Positions 36,017 through 48,360 of a DNA stretch of 64,000 nt are shown here, piece by piece. This DNA comes from Phylloscopus collybita. Its lineage: Eukaryota; Chordata; Aves; Passeriformes; Phylloscopidae. Position 1 is the first letter of the stretch. Each line of letters starts with the position of its first letter. The position numbers and the translations under genes were made by a program. The stretch is taken from NCBI GenBank assembly GCA_027886175.1, contig JAJNNQ010000006.1:7378001-7442000 (forward strand), written 5' to 3'. Below the pieces are notes generated by a model that searched no databases, had not been told where the DNA came from, and saw only the letters and a list, made by a program, of their open reading frames with translations.

Positions 36017-38560
36017 TAGTTGCATATCAACTATTTTGTGTTGACACACAAATATTTTCAGGGAAATATAGATAATATTTTTAAAAAATATTGGTTATGT
36101 GTTTATTTTTTTTTCCCTTTATAAACCCCTTACAGTAATTCCCTTGAAATGTAGTTGTAAGTGGAGGTTGGCAAGAAGTTAAAACAGCAGCCAGTTAATA
36201 TAGGATGATTAGAGAACGGATTTTTCATAAGCAACTTTGTTGCTATTGATGCATTGAAATTTTGAAAGCAACTGGAATATTTATTCAAAATGCATACTTT
36301 TATCATAATATATCAAATGTTACACTTGTTTTAAACATGTTTACTTTGTTTATTTCTAAGTAGTAATATCTTTCCTTTTATTATGAGCTTATTAAGAATG
36401 TCATGTAAGTAAAATTTTATTTAAAATCTTGGTGAACATGTACAGCGTCAAGAAATATTTTCATTTATTACAGCAACGTTGTTATAAATGCAGAAATGCA
36501 ATCTTAGTATTTTTGTCACTTCTTACCAGACTTGAAAATGTTTATGGCCAGCTTTCCAAAGCCAGAATGTTTATATTACTGCATGGAATTGTCTTGATCT
36601 ATGTCTCATTCCCTCCGTGCCATCTGTGATGTCCTGTCCCCCTATCCCCACATGCCCAAGACCTAGTTTAGTTTCAAATGCCTTTAAAATAATAATAAAA
36701 AAAAAAAATCGACCCACCTAAACATCCCACAATAGGGAACAGAAAGTTAATCTGGAAACCTTGACTCTTCTGTGGTTTATGCCTCCATGAACATAAAAGC
36801 AGCTTCATAAAAATGACCAAAGTGTTTCATTTGAAAAAACCTTTAAACAAATAGAAATATTTATACTGACACAATGTATACAATGTCTGCAAAGGCACTC
36901 TCTGGGTACACTGCACAGGCATGTATAGTTACACTATGATATACCAGATTTATTATTTCAGTCATGTTTGACTACAAAGTTTATTGTAAAGGAGACCCAA
37001 GTGCACACAAACTCAGCCAACTAGAGAATGGAATAATAATTCACTTATTTCACTTTAAAACACATATGATGCTACACTGGAGAAGACAACTAAAGCAACT
37101 GAGGCAACATTTTAGTCAGGATTATTCCTCTACTAGACATTCCTTCCCAGGACCTCACTTCTTGGACTGCCTATTGGATTAACTAATTAGTTTAGAAGCA
37201 TTTCAATTTATGTTTGTTGTCCTATGAAAGCTTGCACTGTCATCCAGCCTAGGAGGCCGGCTCTTCATTAAATGTGAAATTAGATACTCAGTTAATGAAG
37301 CTTTGTCTTTAAATTTGATGACTGACAGTAAATCTGGTATGTTCTCTGCCTGATTCCCTTAATAGGTTTACAGAGAGTTAACTCTGACTTTGGTCTTCCA
37401 TTAACAGCCAGACTTTGCTGGTTTGAATGTTCTGCTTCCTTAATTATTTAGTGGCTTGGTAGCACAGACAGCTTCTACAAAAGCCAAATGATCATTCACA
37501 GCAACAAATGAACACCATAATCTTAACAAGATTATCATAATAAAGAGTCATCAGAGAAATTAAAATTATCTGCTTTAATTATGAAATTATAACCCCATTA
37601 ACTCCTCTGCATGAAAAGCAGGAATTGGGGAATAGCAACGAAGAACCCAGAGATGGCTATTATAAAGTTGATAGCAAATTAAAGAGGGGGTGAAGGAATT
37701 TGCTGTGTGGGCTCAGATATTGCAGGTAATTTATTTTGCAGCATATGTTTCCTATAGATTAGGCTTTTCAAAATGAGGCCACAAAAACTGTGGGATTTTT
37801 CCTTGTCTCTCCTTTTTTTTTGGCCTTTTTTCACCCAGATTGTGTTTAACAGCCTAAGACAAGCTCTGTTGAAAGCTACAAACTTAAAAGCAGACCCTTA
37901 TTTAAATATGCCTAAAGCTGTGTATTAATTATACCCTAAATAAGTTATTAGAACAATATTGCCACTAATTCATTATTTATGGCTACTTGTTGAAAAGTTT
38001 GCAAGAGCAAAAGTACTGAACTGACATTTCTAAAGACATTAACATGAAAATGAGGTGAATTTAAAGAGAGAAAAATATTCAATGGCAAGCTTTTACCAAA
38101 GTAGTCTTCAATAATGCATATGCTAGCCACAGCTTTTTTTACTACTGTACAAATGTAATATTCATGAGTAGTTAATTATTTTTTACATTACTTTGCATGA
38201 TAAATAAATTTTAAAAGCCTCAACAAAAGGTCTCTTCAAAGTAACTTTAAACCTGAAGAAAAATATTTGGTATCGTTATCTCATAATGTGAATTTACTTA
38301 CAAAAACTTTAGGCAATATATTTGTTATAAACAGGAATTGTCCCTTAATTTTAAATTTAATGATAAATTAAATTTTTCTATAACTTCAATAACGAAAATT
38401 TTTAATGTCAGGTACATAAATGTGACGCATACAACTTCATTTTTACATAGCTAAAACACTTCTTTGATCTGACAAGGACAGCAGCAAATTAAAAGCTCTC
38501 TAAAGGTATGTGACTGATGCTCCACAATGCATCCTGTCTCTTCTCAGTAGAAGAATGTGT
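34060..38560. other. AT-rich unique sequence, candidate conserved DNA near 37.2-37.8 kb
   Basis: No gene is seen. At about 34,080-34,350 there is a less AT-rich patch of unknown origin beside the CR1 end. The stretch at about 37,200-37,770 is repeat-free, with many homeodomain-type cores (TTAATTAT, AATTAACT, TTAATTATTTAG) separated by mixed sequence. This is the texture of vertebrate conserved non-coding elements, but conservation cannot be shown from a single sequence. Confidence 0.45.
35950..36017. repeat. (ATT)n trinucleotide repeat
   Basis: A TTATTATAATTGTTGTTG lead is followed by a long pure ATT tract. It is likely to be polymorphic. Confidence 0.95.
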
Positions 38561-38569
38561 GAAAAAGGG

Positions 38570-38805
38570 CAAAGGCCAATTGTGTCTTGGGGAATTCAGA
38601 CTGAACGTTGGGAATAAAAGTAATCAGCAAAATACTGCATTAAAAAGAATATATGATGAAAAAAGTGATGGGATCTCCTTTCTTGGAGAAATTCAAGATC
38701 TTGCTAATCAAAGGCCACAGCTGACATGATCAAATCTAGGACATAATTATACTTGGTGTGGCAGGAGCAGGAGATTCATCAGAGATCACTTCAAACCACT
38801 TTATT
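38570..38805 (+). mobile_element. Very degraded CR1 3' end (sense), tentative
   Basis: Scattered agreement with the CR1 3' end can be read in order: 'AATTCAGACTGAACGTTGG', 'GGATCTCCTTTCTTGGAGA' with 'AATTCAAG', 'AGCTGACATGATC', 'GGCAGGAGCAGGAG' and 'GAGATCACTTCAAACCAC'. The octamer tail is lost. The match is weaker than for the other copies, so this would be an old insertion. The 70-codon open frame over it is not a gene. Confidence 0.45.
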
Positions 38806-38809
38806 TTAC

Positions 38810-41800
38810 TTTTTGCAGGTTTCCATTGCTGATCCTTACTGATAATTATCATTATTTTTTAGTCACTTAAAGACAAATTAGAAGTGTGTTTATCTTATAT
38901 GAATTTGGGAACACTTGGATTATTTAACTCAAGTTCAAGAGACAGGAGAGAAAATTATTGGCACAATGGTTAGATTGTATCCCTGGAGGCTAAGTCTAAT
39001 CGCTGGAGCCACAAATCCATGCATCTCCTTTTTACGAACAAGTATTCTTGGGCTAGACAGTGTGGAGCTCAATTAGATGGATATGTTGAATTCTCTTATT
39101 TTTTTTAAGGATATGAAGAAAAGATGTGGAGTTTTAGCTGGAGCAGGTTTGTAGTATCAGCTGTTAGAATTCTCAGTACAGTTCACAGAGAAAGAGACCA
39201 AGCCGTATGGACTTGACGAACCTTTTCCCAAAAGGTGTTATATATATATAACAGTTTATCCATGAGTTTTTAGTTGGAAAAAAAAATCACTTCTGAAACA
39301 ACACACATACTGTAAAGCTTTGCAACATCCTTATAGCTTGTGGTCCATCCTTTTTAAGTTCTTGGATTTCTTCTCTCTTAATATTTTTTCCAGCTTTTTA
39401 TCTATATACTTCTTTCAAGTTCTGCTTCATTCAGTACCATCAACCAATTTTTAGTAGATAATATTTTAATCTCTGAATTCATTTTCCTGTAATGCTTGTC
39501 AAATATAGTTTAGGAAATCTCAGTTTAAATTGCTTCCAGCATTATTTTATCTACCTTTTCTCTAAATATGGAGTGGCCTTCTGTCCCACCAGACATAAAA
39601 AGCCTTAAAAATTATAAGTGAAAAAAGACAAAGATTTCTGAGATGCCAGAATGGGAAGCAAAATTTTCTGGATCTGGAAAAAAAAAAAAAAAAAAAAAAA
39701 AATCATTCTCTCCTCCTCCCTCCTTCTCCTAGTCAGACTGTCTGTAAAATTAGATGCTGCAACAATTTTAAGAAATTATATAAATAAAATAGGTACCAGA
39801 AAGTTGATGAACAGCAAGCCTAAGAGACTTTGACAACTGTAACTGTGAGAAGTAAATGCAAGAACTGTGAAAAACAAATATGGATAGCATGACAGAAGCA
39901 AAATAGGGAGGTAAGTGACAAGTACATCCACTGAGCTGCCACAAATAGTGATTATATCATAATGATCAAAAGACAAGCTGGCAAACATAAGAAACAATGC
40001 TGCATTGAACGAAACAAAGTAAATGATCCTGATGTGAACTCAAAACCAGATCTTGGTTCCAACTGCAAATTGTAGCAATAGAGGAAGCAACAGCTGTATT
40101 GCATAAAAGTGTCCTTGCCCCTAGCAAGAATAGTGGTTTACATAGCACACAAGTGGGAGATTAAACAAAAATGGAATATGAAATCCTTCAAAACATTGAC
40201 TACATAAGTATGGGAATAATAAGGTAAAGAAATATATGTAAACTCATAACAGCAAAATACATAGGAGAGGTCATGGTGTGAATATGACTGTTTCCTTAGA
40301 ATATTACCTTGTCAGAATAACGACATTTTTAGTCTATGGCAATTAGATACAAACAATGAATTTTGCTATAATAATGGAATGTTATCTTTCAAACCATCCA
40401 TCATTATTCATTCAAAACCTCCACTATGAAGCAAGACTCCAAACAAGAGATTATGTGTGTCTTCTTTGTTTTATGTGCGTCTTCTTCAGAATATTCTGTG
40501 ATTCTGTGCAATTCAGTAAGCTTTATAGCAATCCACAAAATTTGTAACATCTGCAGTACAGGAAAATCTGGATTGCTTTTTTTAGGTTTCCAACTAAAAG
40601 CCTAAGCATCAGTAGAATAATCCAAACCAAATTTGTAAAGTGTTTACACTCCTCATAGAATTGATAGGGAGAGATAAGTGCTTTTACAAATGAAAACAGA
40701 ACGAACATCTGTAGAACTATGGACACCTGCTTAAAGATATCAAAAGAAAACCCCAGCTATGATATCATGTCTGAATTTTTGCATCTCCTCATTCTGGGCT
40801 CAGGGTTCCATATAGGATTTAAAATGTGTTGTAATCCTCTGAGAGTATATATGCTTCATTGTTTTTAAAACAGAAGAATTAAAGGAGACCAGATTTTGCA
40901 TAAAAACTTTTGCAATGATGAGACTATTTATGAAGGCAATTAGAGAACTAAATTTCAACTTTGTCCCCAGACTGAGTCTTGTTTTTATGGGTCTAGATCC
41001 TGAAAGACTTCTCCACTTGTCCAGGCCCCACAACATTCAAATGCTTCATGGTCCCTGCCCAAGCTCCTCTGGGGGCCTCCCTCCACCCTGCCCATGGCCC
41101 AGACCTGCCCAGCCCAAGGCATCAGTCCTTGTACCAGGGAAGCTGTGGCAGCAAGTGCCAGTCTCCTCCTCCATCTTTGGCTCTGTTTGCTGGATATGAC
41201 ACTTATATCTTAGCCTTGTTTCTGGCCCTGACTTATCTGAAAAAGGAGATATTGAGAAGCTGATTCTCATTTATGCTCAAGCTTTTTTATTTCATTTTGG
41301 TTATATAAAGGCAACACAATTTTTAAAGCCTCACCCAAGTAATAATCTTTTTCTTTGAACTACTGCTTCCATTACAATTTTCTTATACATTCAGTATATT
41401 CCAATATACATTTTCATATTTGATATCAATTTTACTTCTTTTTTAAATTAACATAATTATTATGTAATTAGAAAATTCAAGGGAATACTGAAAAACTCTA
41501 TTTGAAACCGCCTTTCATTTTTGACTTTTAAGTAATTCATTAATCATTAATACTTTGTAATATTTTATTTGATAAAAGAATTTTGTGTATGTTAACCAAT
41601 AAATTCAACAGAAAAACAAAAATCAGACAAGATTTAACAGTTACACCAAATAAATTGGTTCAAATCACAACAGCATAGTCATCTTGTAATAAGGTTTTGA
41701 ATTAAGACATATTTTTCCATCCTTCAAGGTATAAGCTGTTGTTCTAGCCACCTGACAACACAATGAAATATTCTGTTGTGCTATACATTAAACCAGAAGC

Positions 41801-42750
41801 AAAGTTTATTTACAAGCTGGGCAAACACATGTTAACTGAAATTCCCTATTCTCTATTTAATGACATCAAAAGATTAAAATATTAATAACAGCTATTGAGA
41901 GTGTTAACAAAGAAATTAGGGACATATGGTAAACAAGCAGATTTCTGAGCTGGAAAAGGGTGATATTTCAGGATCTATGAATATTGTTTTTCCCTGTTTG
42001 TATTAATAACATTCTGAGAAGCTACAATATTTTTTCCACTTGTACAGCCTCAGAAACAAATAGTTACAATCCTATTATACACATACTTAGCTCAGATGAA
42101 TGTTTTTCTTTTTTTTTTCCATTAGTCTTAACTCCTGTGTACAGAATAAGAAGGAAGTCCTCTTGGTATGGGGATAGAAACTTCCAATCTAATAAAGGAA
42201 TAATGGGGAAATAAAGGGAGACATCTTACTATGCACAGGTCGGAGTAGAATACATGACAATGCATCATTGAAACATGAGACCAGGGATTAAAGCACTGCT
42301 CTGACACACCTGTGCCTCTGTCCTCTTTACATAAAGCCTAGGATATCCTCTGGTGTAGAAAGATGGCTCTGATTTTCCTCTTACCTGAAATCAATTATAA
42401 TAAGTTTGAACTGACTTCTTAAAATCTCTCCTGAACTCACTCAAAGAGGTTCCAGATTTTAAGTACAGTTTTTCACTCAAAACATCTATTTGAAAATTAA
42501 GATAAAACATTTTTGAAGTTAGTGCATTTTCCCCAGAACAATATTTAGATTTTAAAGTAAGTTCTGGTATAAAGCACCATGGAAATTGAGAACAAGTATC
42601 TACATTATAATTGACTGGTTTTTGATTATAATTTATTTTTGAAATATCTCAGAAATAGTTCGTCAACCATAACGATGCTAATCACAGGGACTTCTGGTAT
42701 ATCTATATATGAATGAATAATTGAGTTCTGTACTTGTTAAACATCAAAAT
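38810..42750. other. AT-rich unique sequence, no gene recognised
   Basis: No gene is seen. A 25-A run is at 39,678-39,702. A GC-richer patch at about 41,040-41,250 carries open frames on several strands with no recognisable domain, and may be an unclassified repeat. Confidence 0.55.
39678..39702. repeat. Poly-A run of 25
   Basis: An uninterrupted A homopolymer. Confidence 0.95.
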
Positions 42751-42754
42751 ATTA

Positions 42755-43345
42755 TGACTCCAGTGGTTTAATCTTGGTCAGCAGCCCCATACTTCAGCCA
42801 TTCTCACACTTCCCCTCCCTTCCTCCCTCTGTGGGATGGGGGAGATACGTGAAAGTGTAAAAGTGAGAAAACTCATGGTTTGAGATAAAAGCAGTTCAAT
42901 ATGTAGAGCAAAAGCTGTGTGCACAGAAAAACAAGGAATTAGTTTACCACTTCCCATGGGCAGGAAGATGTCCAGCCACCTCCAGGAAAGCAGGGCCCCA
43001 TCATGTGCAATGATCACTTGGGGAGACAAACACTGTCACTCCGAGCATCCTCCTCCATCTTCCAGCTTTATGTGCTGAACGTGATGCCATGTGGCAGAAT
43101 ATCCCTGTGGTCAGTTGGGGTCAGCAGTCCAGGCTGTGCCCCATTTCAACTCCTTCGGTACTCCCAGCCTCCTCATAGGTGGGGTGGGGTGAGAGGCAGA
43201 AAATTCCTCGAGGCTGTGTAAGCAATGCTCAGCAATAGCTAAAACAACTGTGTTATTAAAGCTGCTTTATCTCCCAAACCCAAAAGACAATCCCATACTG
43301 ACTACTACAAAGAAAATTAATTCTATCCCGGTCAAAACAAGTGCA
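42755..43345 (-). mobile_element. Solo LTR of family 'A' (antisense to the plus strand)
   Basis: Read on the minus strand it begins near 43,345 with 'TGCACTTGTTTTGACCGGGA' followed by 'TAGAATTAATTTTCTTTG'. It passes 'GCTGACCCCAACTGACCAC' and a CACATAAAGCTGG box, then 'TGGCTGGACATCTTCCTGCC', and ends near 42,755 with a GATTAAACCACTGG-type terminus. Length and order match the copy at 25,463-26,052, and its 5' end is more complete. The poly-A signal region reads ATTGAACTG, so the ATTAAA of the other copy is lost. No retroviral gene adjoins it. Confidence 0.8.
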
Positions 43346-46300
43346 AGCTAGCATGGAATTAATGCAACTAAAGAATAGCATCTTTACCACAACATAAACC
43401 ACAGGTCAAGTTGCAGGCCTACAGCAGCTTGCAAAGGGAGCAAGACTGTGGGAAGAATTTCAGATTATTTCCTCAGTGCCACATATTTAAGCAAATGAGA
43501 AATAAGTATCACCTCTATAGCATTTATAAAAGAGTATCTGTTTCAAAGGCTTGTCAAGTATACAAAATAAGGAATATTATATATCTGCAAGTCAGAAGGG
43601 TAGAGCTGTTTGTTTGCATGTGTGAACTGCTACCTTAAAAAACACCTCTTGTTTCTCACATATATCAAAATCAAGAATAAATCAACATATAAATCCTCCT
43701 CTTCTAACTCTCTGAAGAATGGCTGTGGATCAAATAGAATGAGCACTTCTCTAGGAAATTGGTCTTTACTAATGGAGAAACAACTAAAAAAGTAGAAAAA
43801 AAAAAACACAAAAGAAGAAAAAGTGATGCTTCAGTTTTCACATGCATCATGGGTTCTGTGGACATTAAAAAAAAAAACCTTAAAGACCACCCTCTTCCTC
43901 CTGAACCCCAGGAATAAACTTCTTTTCCTCTTGCAGCTTTTCCTTCATTTCCATCTTATCTCAAATTTATGTATATATCTGTGAAGATAAGGCAGCAGAT
44001 GGTAAGGACAGGAGGCCTTTATGCAGAAATCAAAATAACAGTGTGTCTTATTACTTAACACAGTGCAAAGGAGGCCTCAGAAAACAGAACAAGATAAGGA
44101 TATAACCCCTTAAAAATAAATGGTAGAGACAAAATTATCTCAAGACATCCATTTTGCAACACTAATTTCAATCTGTGCTCCTACAACCCACTGAAGAACT
44201 GAAAAGTTTAAATTCATCCTTCTGTGATAGACATCCTATTATACTTCATATTAGCTAAAAAGTACAATTCCTTGCCATTTCTGAAGTTCACATCAACATA
44301 AATCAGAAGGAAAGCCCTATGTGGTAGCAATTCTCTGTCAGGGTTTTTAGATATTTTATATGCTGTGTGAAGCTGCTTAGGGAATCAGAATGTTAGAATA
44401 AATCCTGGTGGACAGGGTTCAGTGGTTACAAAGCAGGTGAGGTAGCCACAGGTGCATGGTAAATGTAATTTGTCACATTGTTCAGCAGTTTAACACATGA
44501 GTAGTTTCACACCATATGCAGTACAAATGCAGACACATACAAACCACCAGCTTGTGCTAGCCTAGCTATTAGTGAAGTCTGTCTCCATGAATATGAATCT
44601 CTATACGAATCTTTAACCTTATTTTTCTTATAGTACAGAAATATTTAAATGAATCTGGATAAAAAAACAATATACAAAAACACCGGGCAATGAGGGAGAG
44701 ACTACAAATTTACTTGAGAAGAAAATCACCCACAGGTTTAGGAGATCATTCATCCTATCTATAATGAATATAGATGTAGTACTATATGAATGAAATAATA
44801 ATTATCTCTATTGCTCTTAGAAAAATAAAATAAGATCCTTATCAATGTTTAACTCTGAGGTCTGTTCAAGTAAAATATCACGTCTAACACCACCAAAGCT
44901 TCTTCCTTTGAATAAGATAATTTTAAGCTTTATATATGGCTTAACTATTAATATCCTTATCTTTCTGTAAGTATAGTCTTGCAATCATATCAAATTCACA
45001 CTTCATCTCCTTCTTTAAGCTTATAAGTGTAGTGTTGCATATCGCAGATGACTTAACCTCTTGAAAGTATTCACAATTTGCTAAAATATGTTCAAACAGC
45101 TAGCCTATAATTCAAGAAAAAATGAGAACAACATTATGGTTCAATGTTTCCAGTGTGATAAAATGCAGGTTATATTATCTTCGTGTTCTCAACTGCTGAT
45201 TTAATTTCTTTCCAGACCTGGCCTCCTGCACATCCTACACTTAATTTCTAGAAAAACATGCATGCTTTTGAGAACAATATTTGATTGATTTACTGTCACA
45301 TTCTTAGCATTTTCTGAAAATTATATTTATGACAAAGAAGAAGGTACATTCCCATAACTGAAGGACTTATTAGTATAATTCTGAAATTGTTGGTTTGACT
45401 GAGATTCCTGATGAAAACAGGAGAAAAGTAGATTGTCTAATGTTTGGTTGAGATTATATGATTGTGTTGTTAGTAATCTCTGGTAAATAAAGACTGGAAA
45501 CTTGAATTAAATGACATAAGAATTTATAATACTTCCTGAAAATAGAAATTATTATCATGCTAACTTAACTATATGACTATCATTATGTTTTATAAGCCTG
45601 CTGTCTTACAGGAATAAAATAAACATGGTACTAGGTAATACTTTTCCTCTATGACCTTGACACACAGTTTGAAAACCAAAATGTATGTCATTAAGAGCTA
45701 TCTGAAAACAACATCTTTACACAGGAGAATGAAAACAAGCAATATTGATTCATAATGGAAGATTGACCGCTTCAACACTTCAGAGTTGGAAAATTGCAAG
45801 AGAGCTATTCTAACCTAACTATTTTTAGGTGGTAATAAGACAAAATTTATGAATTTTATAACAATATAATTATTACTAGAAATTAACTAATCACAAGACT
45901 ATATACTCATGTATTCTCATTTTCCTAAAAATGGCACTGCTTGCTAGAAAGGCAATGTTTCCAATACAGCATTTAATGTAATTTATTAGTTGCACATGCA
46001 CATGTTTCACTGGAATCATGTGAATCCTTTAATTTCTTTTTGTGTTGCTTGGTGAGTAAATTCATTAAGGAAGTATGAATTAAGCTGAATATATTTAATG
46101 AGGTATGCTAATATGCAGTGATTCTAAACTGCCACAGGGTGGTAGAAGATGCACTTTCCACAACATTTATCTAATTTGCTGAACTAAATGTTTTGCTACA
46201 CTTCCACATTATTTAACTGCCTTATTGGAACATTTCTTAGTCCTATAGCTCAAAAAGTGTAAACTTACATCAAAAGACAGATTTACACCTTTTACACCAG

Positions 46301-47026
46301 AAAACCACTTTAAACGTTTCCAACAGATGTCTGTTTCCTACTATCACATGCAGGAGATTTTGCTAGCTTATATTCTTCTATGTCACCTGAATGCTGTGAG
46401 TTACTTTGCAGATAACCTTTAGCATTGGTCCTGAGGAAACATTTTTGTTATGATAAAATACACTCAATATATAGGAAAAAAATAATAATATTACGTTCTT
46501 CATTCTTATGTCAAGAGTATCTGAAGGATTTTTTAAATTTAGATCTGTACTGTGCTTTAATGTGTAAATTATTTAAGAGTCTGTGGTTGCATAGAATTTA
46601 AAATCTAACTACAAAGTTCTATATGTATTTTATATTTACAATTTTCTTTCAATTACCATTAATTCTGAACACGCCCATCATTTTGTAAGTGTGTTAGCAA
46701 ATATTTATACTTAGGGGTCTTCTAGCTAAGTAATCTGAGTTACAGGACCACATGAAGTTGCTTTATTGAAGCCTTAAGTCAGAGAAGTCTAGCTTTACAA
46801 CTACACCTATACCTTATTGTGAATTCAATTATTTTGCTTGAATGTTAAATAGCAAGATTGGGTGGTTTTTTTGGCAATCACAGCAGTTCAAAGACAATGT
46901 AATAGATTTTAAAAGAATGATTTTTTAAATGATTCTATAGCATTTGTTTAAAAAAAAAGAGACAGTATAATCCTAAAGGATAAAAGAAAGCAAAAAAATA
47001 TAGAAGTTTACATCCAAGAATGCCTT

Positions 47027-47057
<31 letters not shown>

Positions 47058-47080
47058 AACGAGAGAGAGAAAGAGAAAGA
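47027..47080. repeat. A-rich / (GA)n tract
   Basis: Two long A runs split by one G, then GAGAGAGA and AAAGAAA units. Confidence 0.9.
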
Positions 47081-48309
47081 AAAGAACCTGACCTTGTCCA
47101 ATCATTACAAATGTGTGTTACTCAGCTTTAAAATTCAGGAAATCTTCTAGACAATCTACATTAAACTAAAAGACAGATGATTCAAATATTCAAGGACTGT
47201 GTTATGCAGAGGTTGTCAACAAGTGCCAAGTGAAGTATTCTTTTTTCCTGACACATTCAAAGCAAGAGCTTAGAAAATGAAATAAGCCATTGCACTTAAA
47301 TCCTGGTAGATAAGAAATATGTTTATTATGCTGAAACAGATTACTGTTTCTCAGTGACTGATAGAACAATTATTATCACATAAATGATAATCTCACAATA
47401 GTGGAAGTTCCCTTTTAAAATGCCCATGATGAAAAGAAAAAATTCTGTAAAATTGTATTGCATAAAAAATGCTATGTGTACACATACACTGCAGGTCAAG
47501 CAGTGTTAAAAAAACCCTGATGATCACTCTACTGAGCATGACAGGAATTAAAATCTCTGAAAACACCTCCATTATAACAGTTTATAATTCTCCGACGATG
47601 AGGCAAATTAATTTCTGGAAGCATTTCTCCCTTCATTGTTTATGGAAAGAGCCAATAAATGGCTCAAAAGTCTAGCCTTAAGATATCTTACATTAGATGA
47701 CATTAAACAATTAGCATATTACATATGCCTAAACTAAACCAAAATGTAGTGTATAATTCAGTCTAGCTCATGATATGCACATTGTAATTCTGGTCCTGAT
47801 AGGAAATAATTTGGAAAGTCTCACAAATGCAAAGCTGAACAATATCCATCTGAGCTGTTTCAATAATTAGGGGGTTTCTTGTTATTTATTAGATGTTAAC
47901 ATCATAAATCAATGATATCTCTTTTCTAAGAGCAGAAAATTTATGATGCTTTTGGCTTAAACACTGCACTGTGAAATTTCAAAGATCTAAAAGAAATTAT
48001 TATTTTTACTGGCTTATATATCCCTATTTGATCACCATTAATCCATTGTGTGCAACTCAGAGTCAGATTTTTATCAGATCATTTCCTGAGTTCATGCAAG
48101 CGATCTCAGCGGAAAGGAAAATTAAACCAATAAAAAAGTAAATCTTGATGTTAAGAACTGTAAAGAATTTGAATGAAATTTAAAACTCTAGAAAATTATT
48201 TCTTTGATCAAAGCCAGAAACTTCTTAGAGTCAAAGAAGTTGATTTGTGTCAGAAGATGCCAATGGCCGTCTTTAGGTCTCTTGTGGATATTTATTTGTA
48301 AGAAAGCAT

Positions 48310-48360
48310 TTTGTGGTTTTTTGGCTTTGTTGTTGTTGTTGTTGGTTTTGGTTTGTTTTT
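48310..48360. repeat. (TTG)n simple repeat
   Basis: TTG units flanked by T-rich and GGTTTTGG sequence. Confidence 0.85.
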
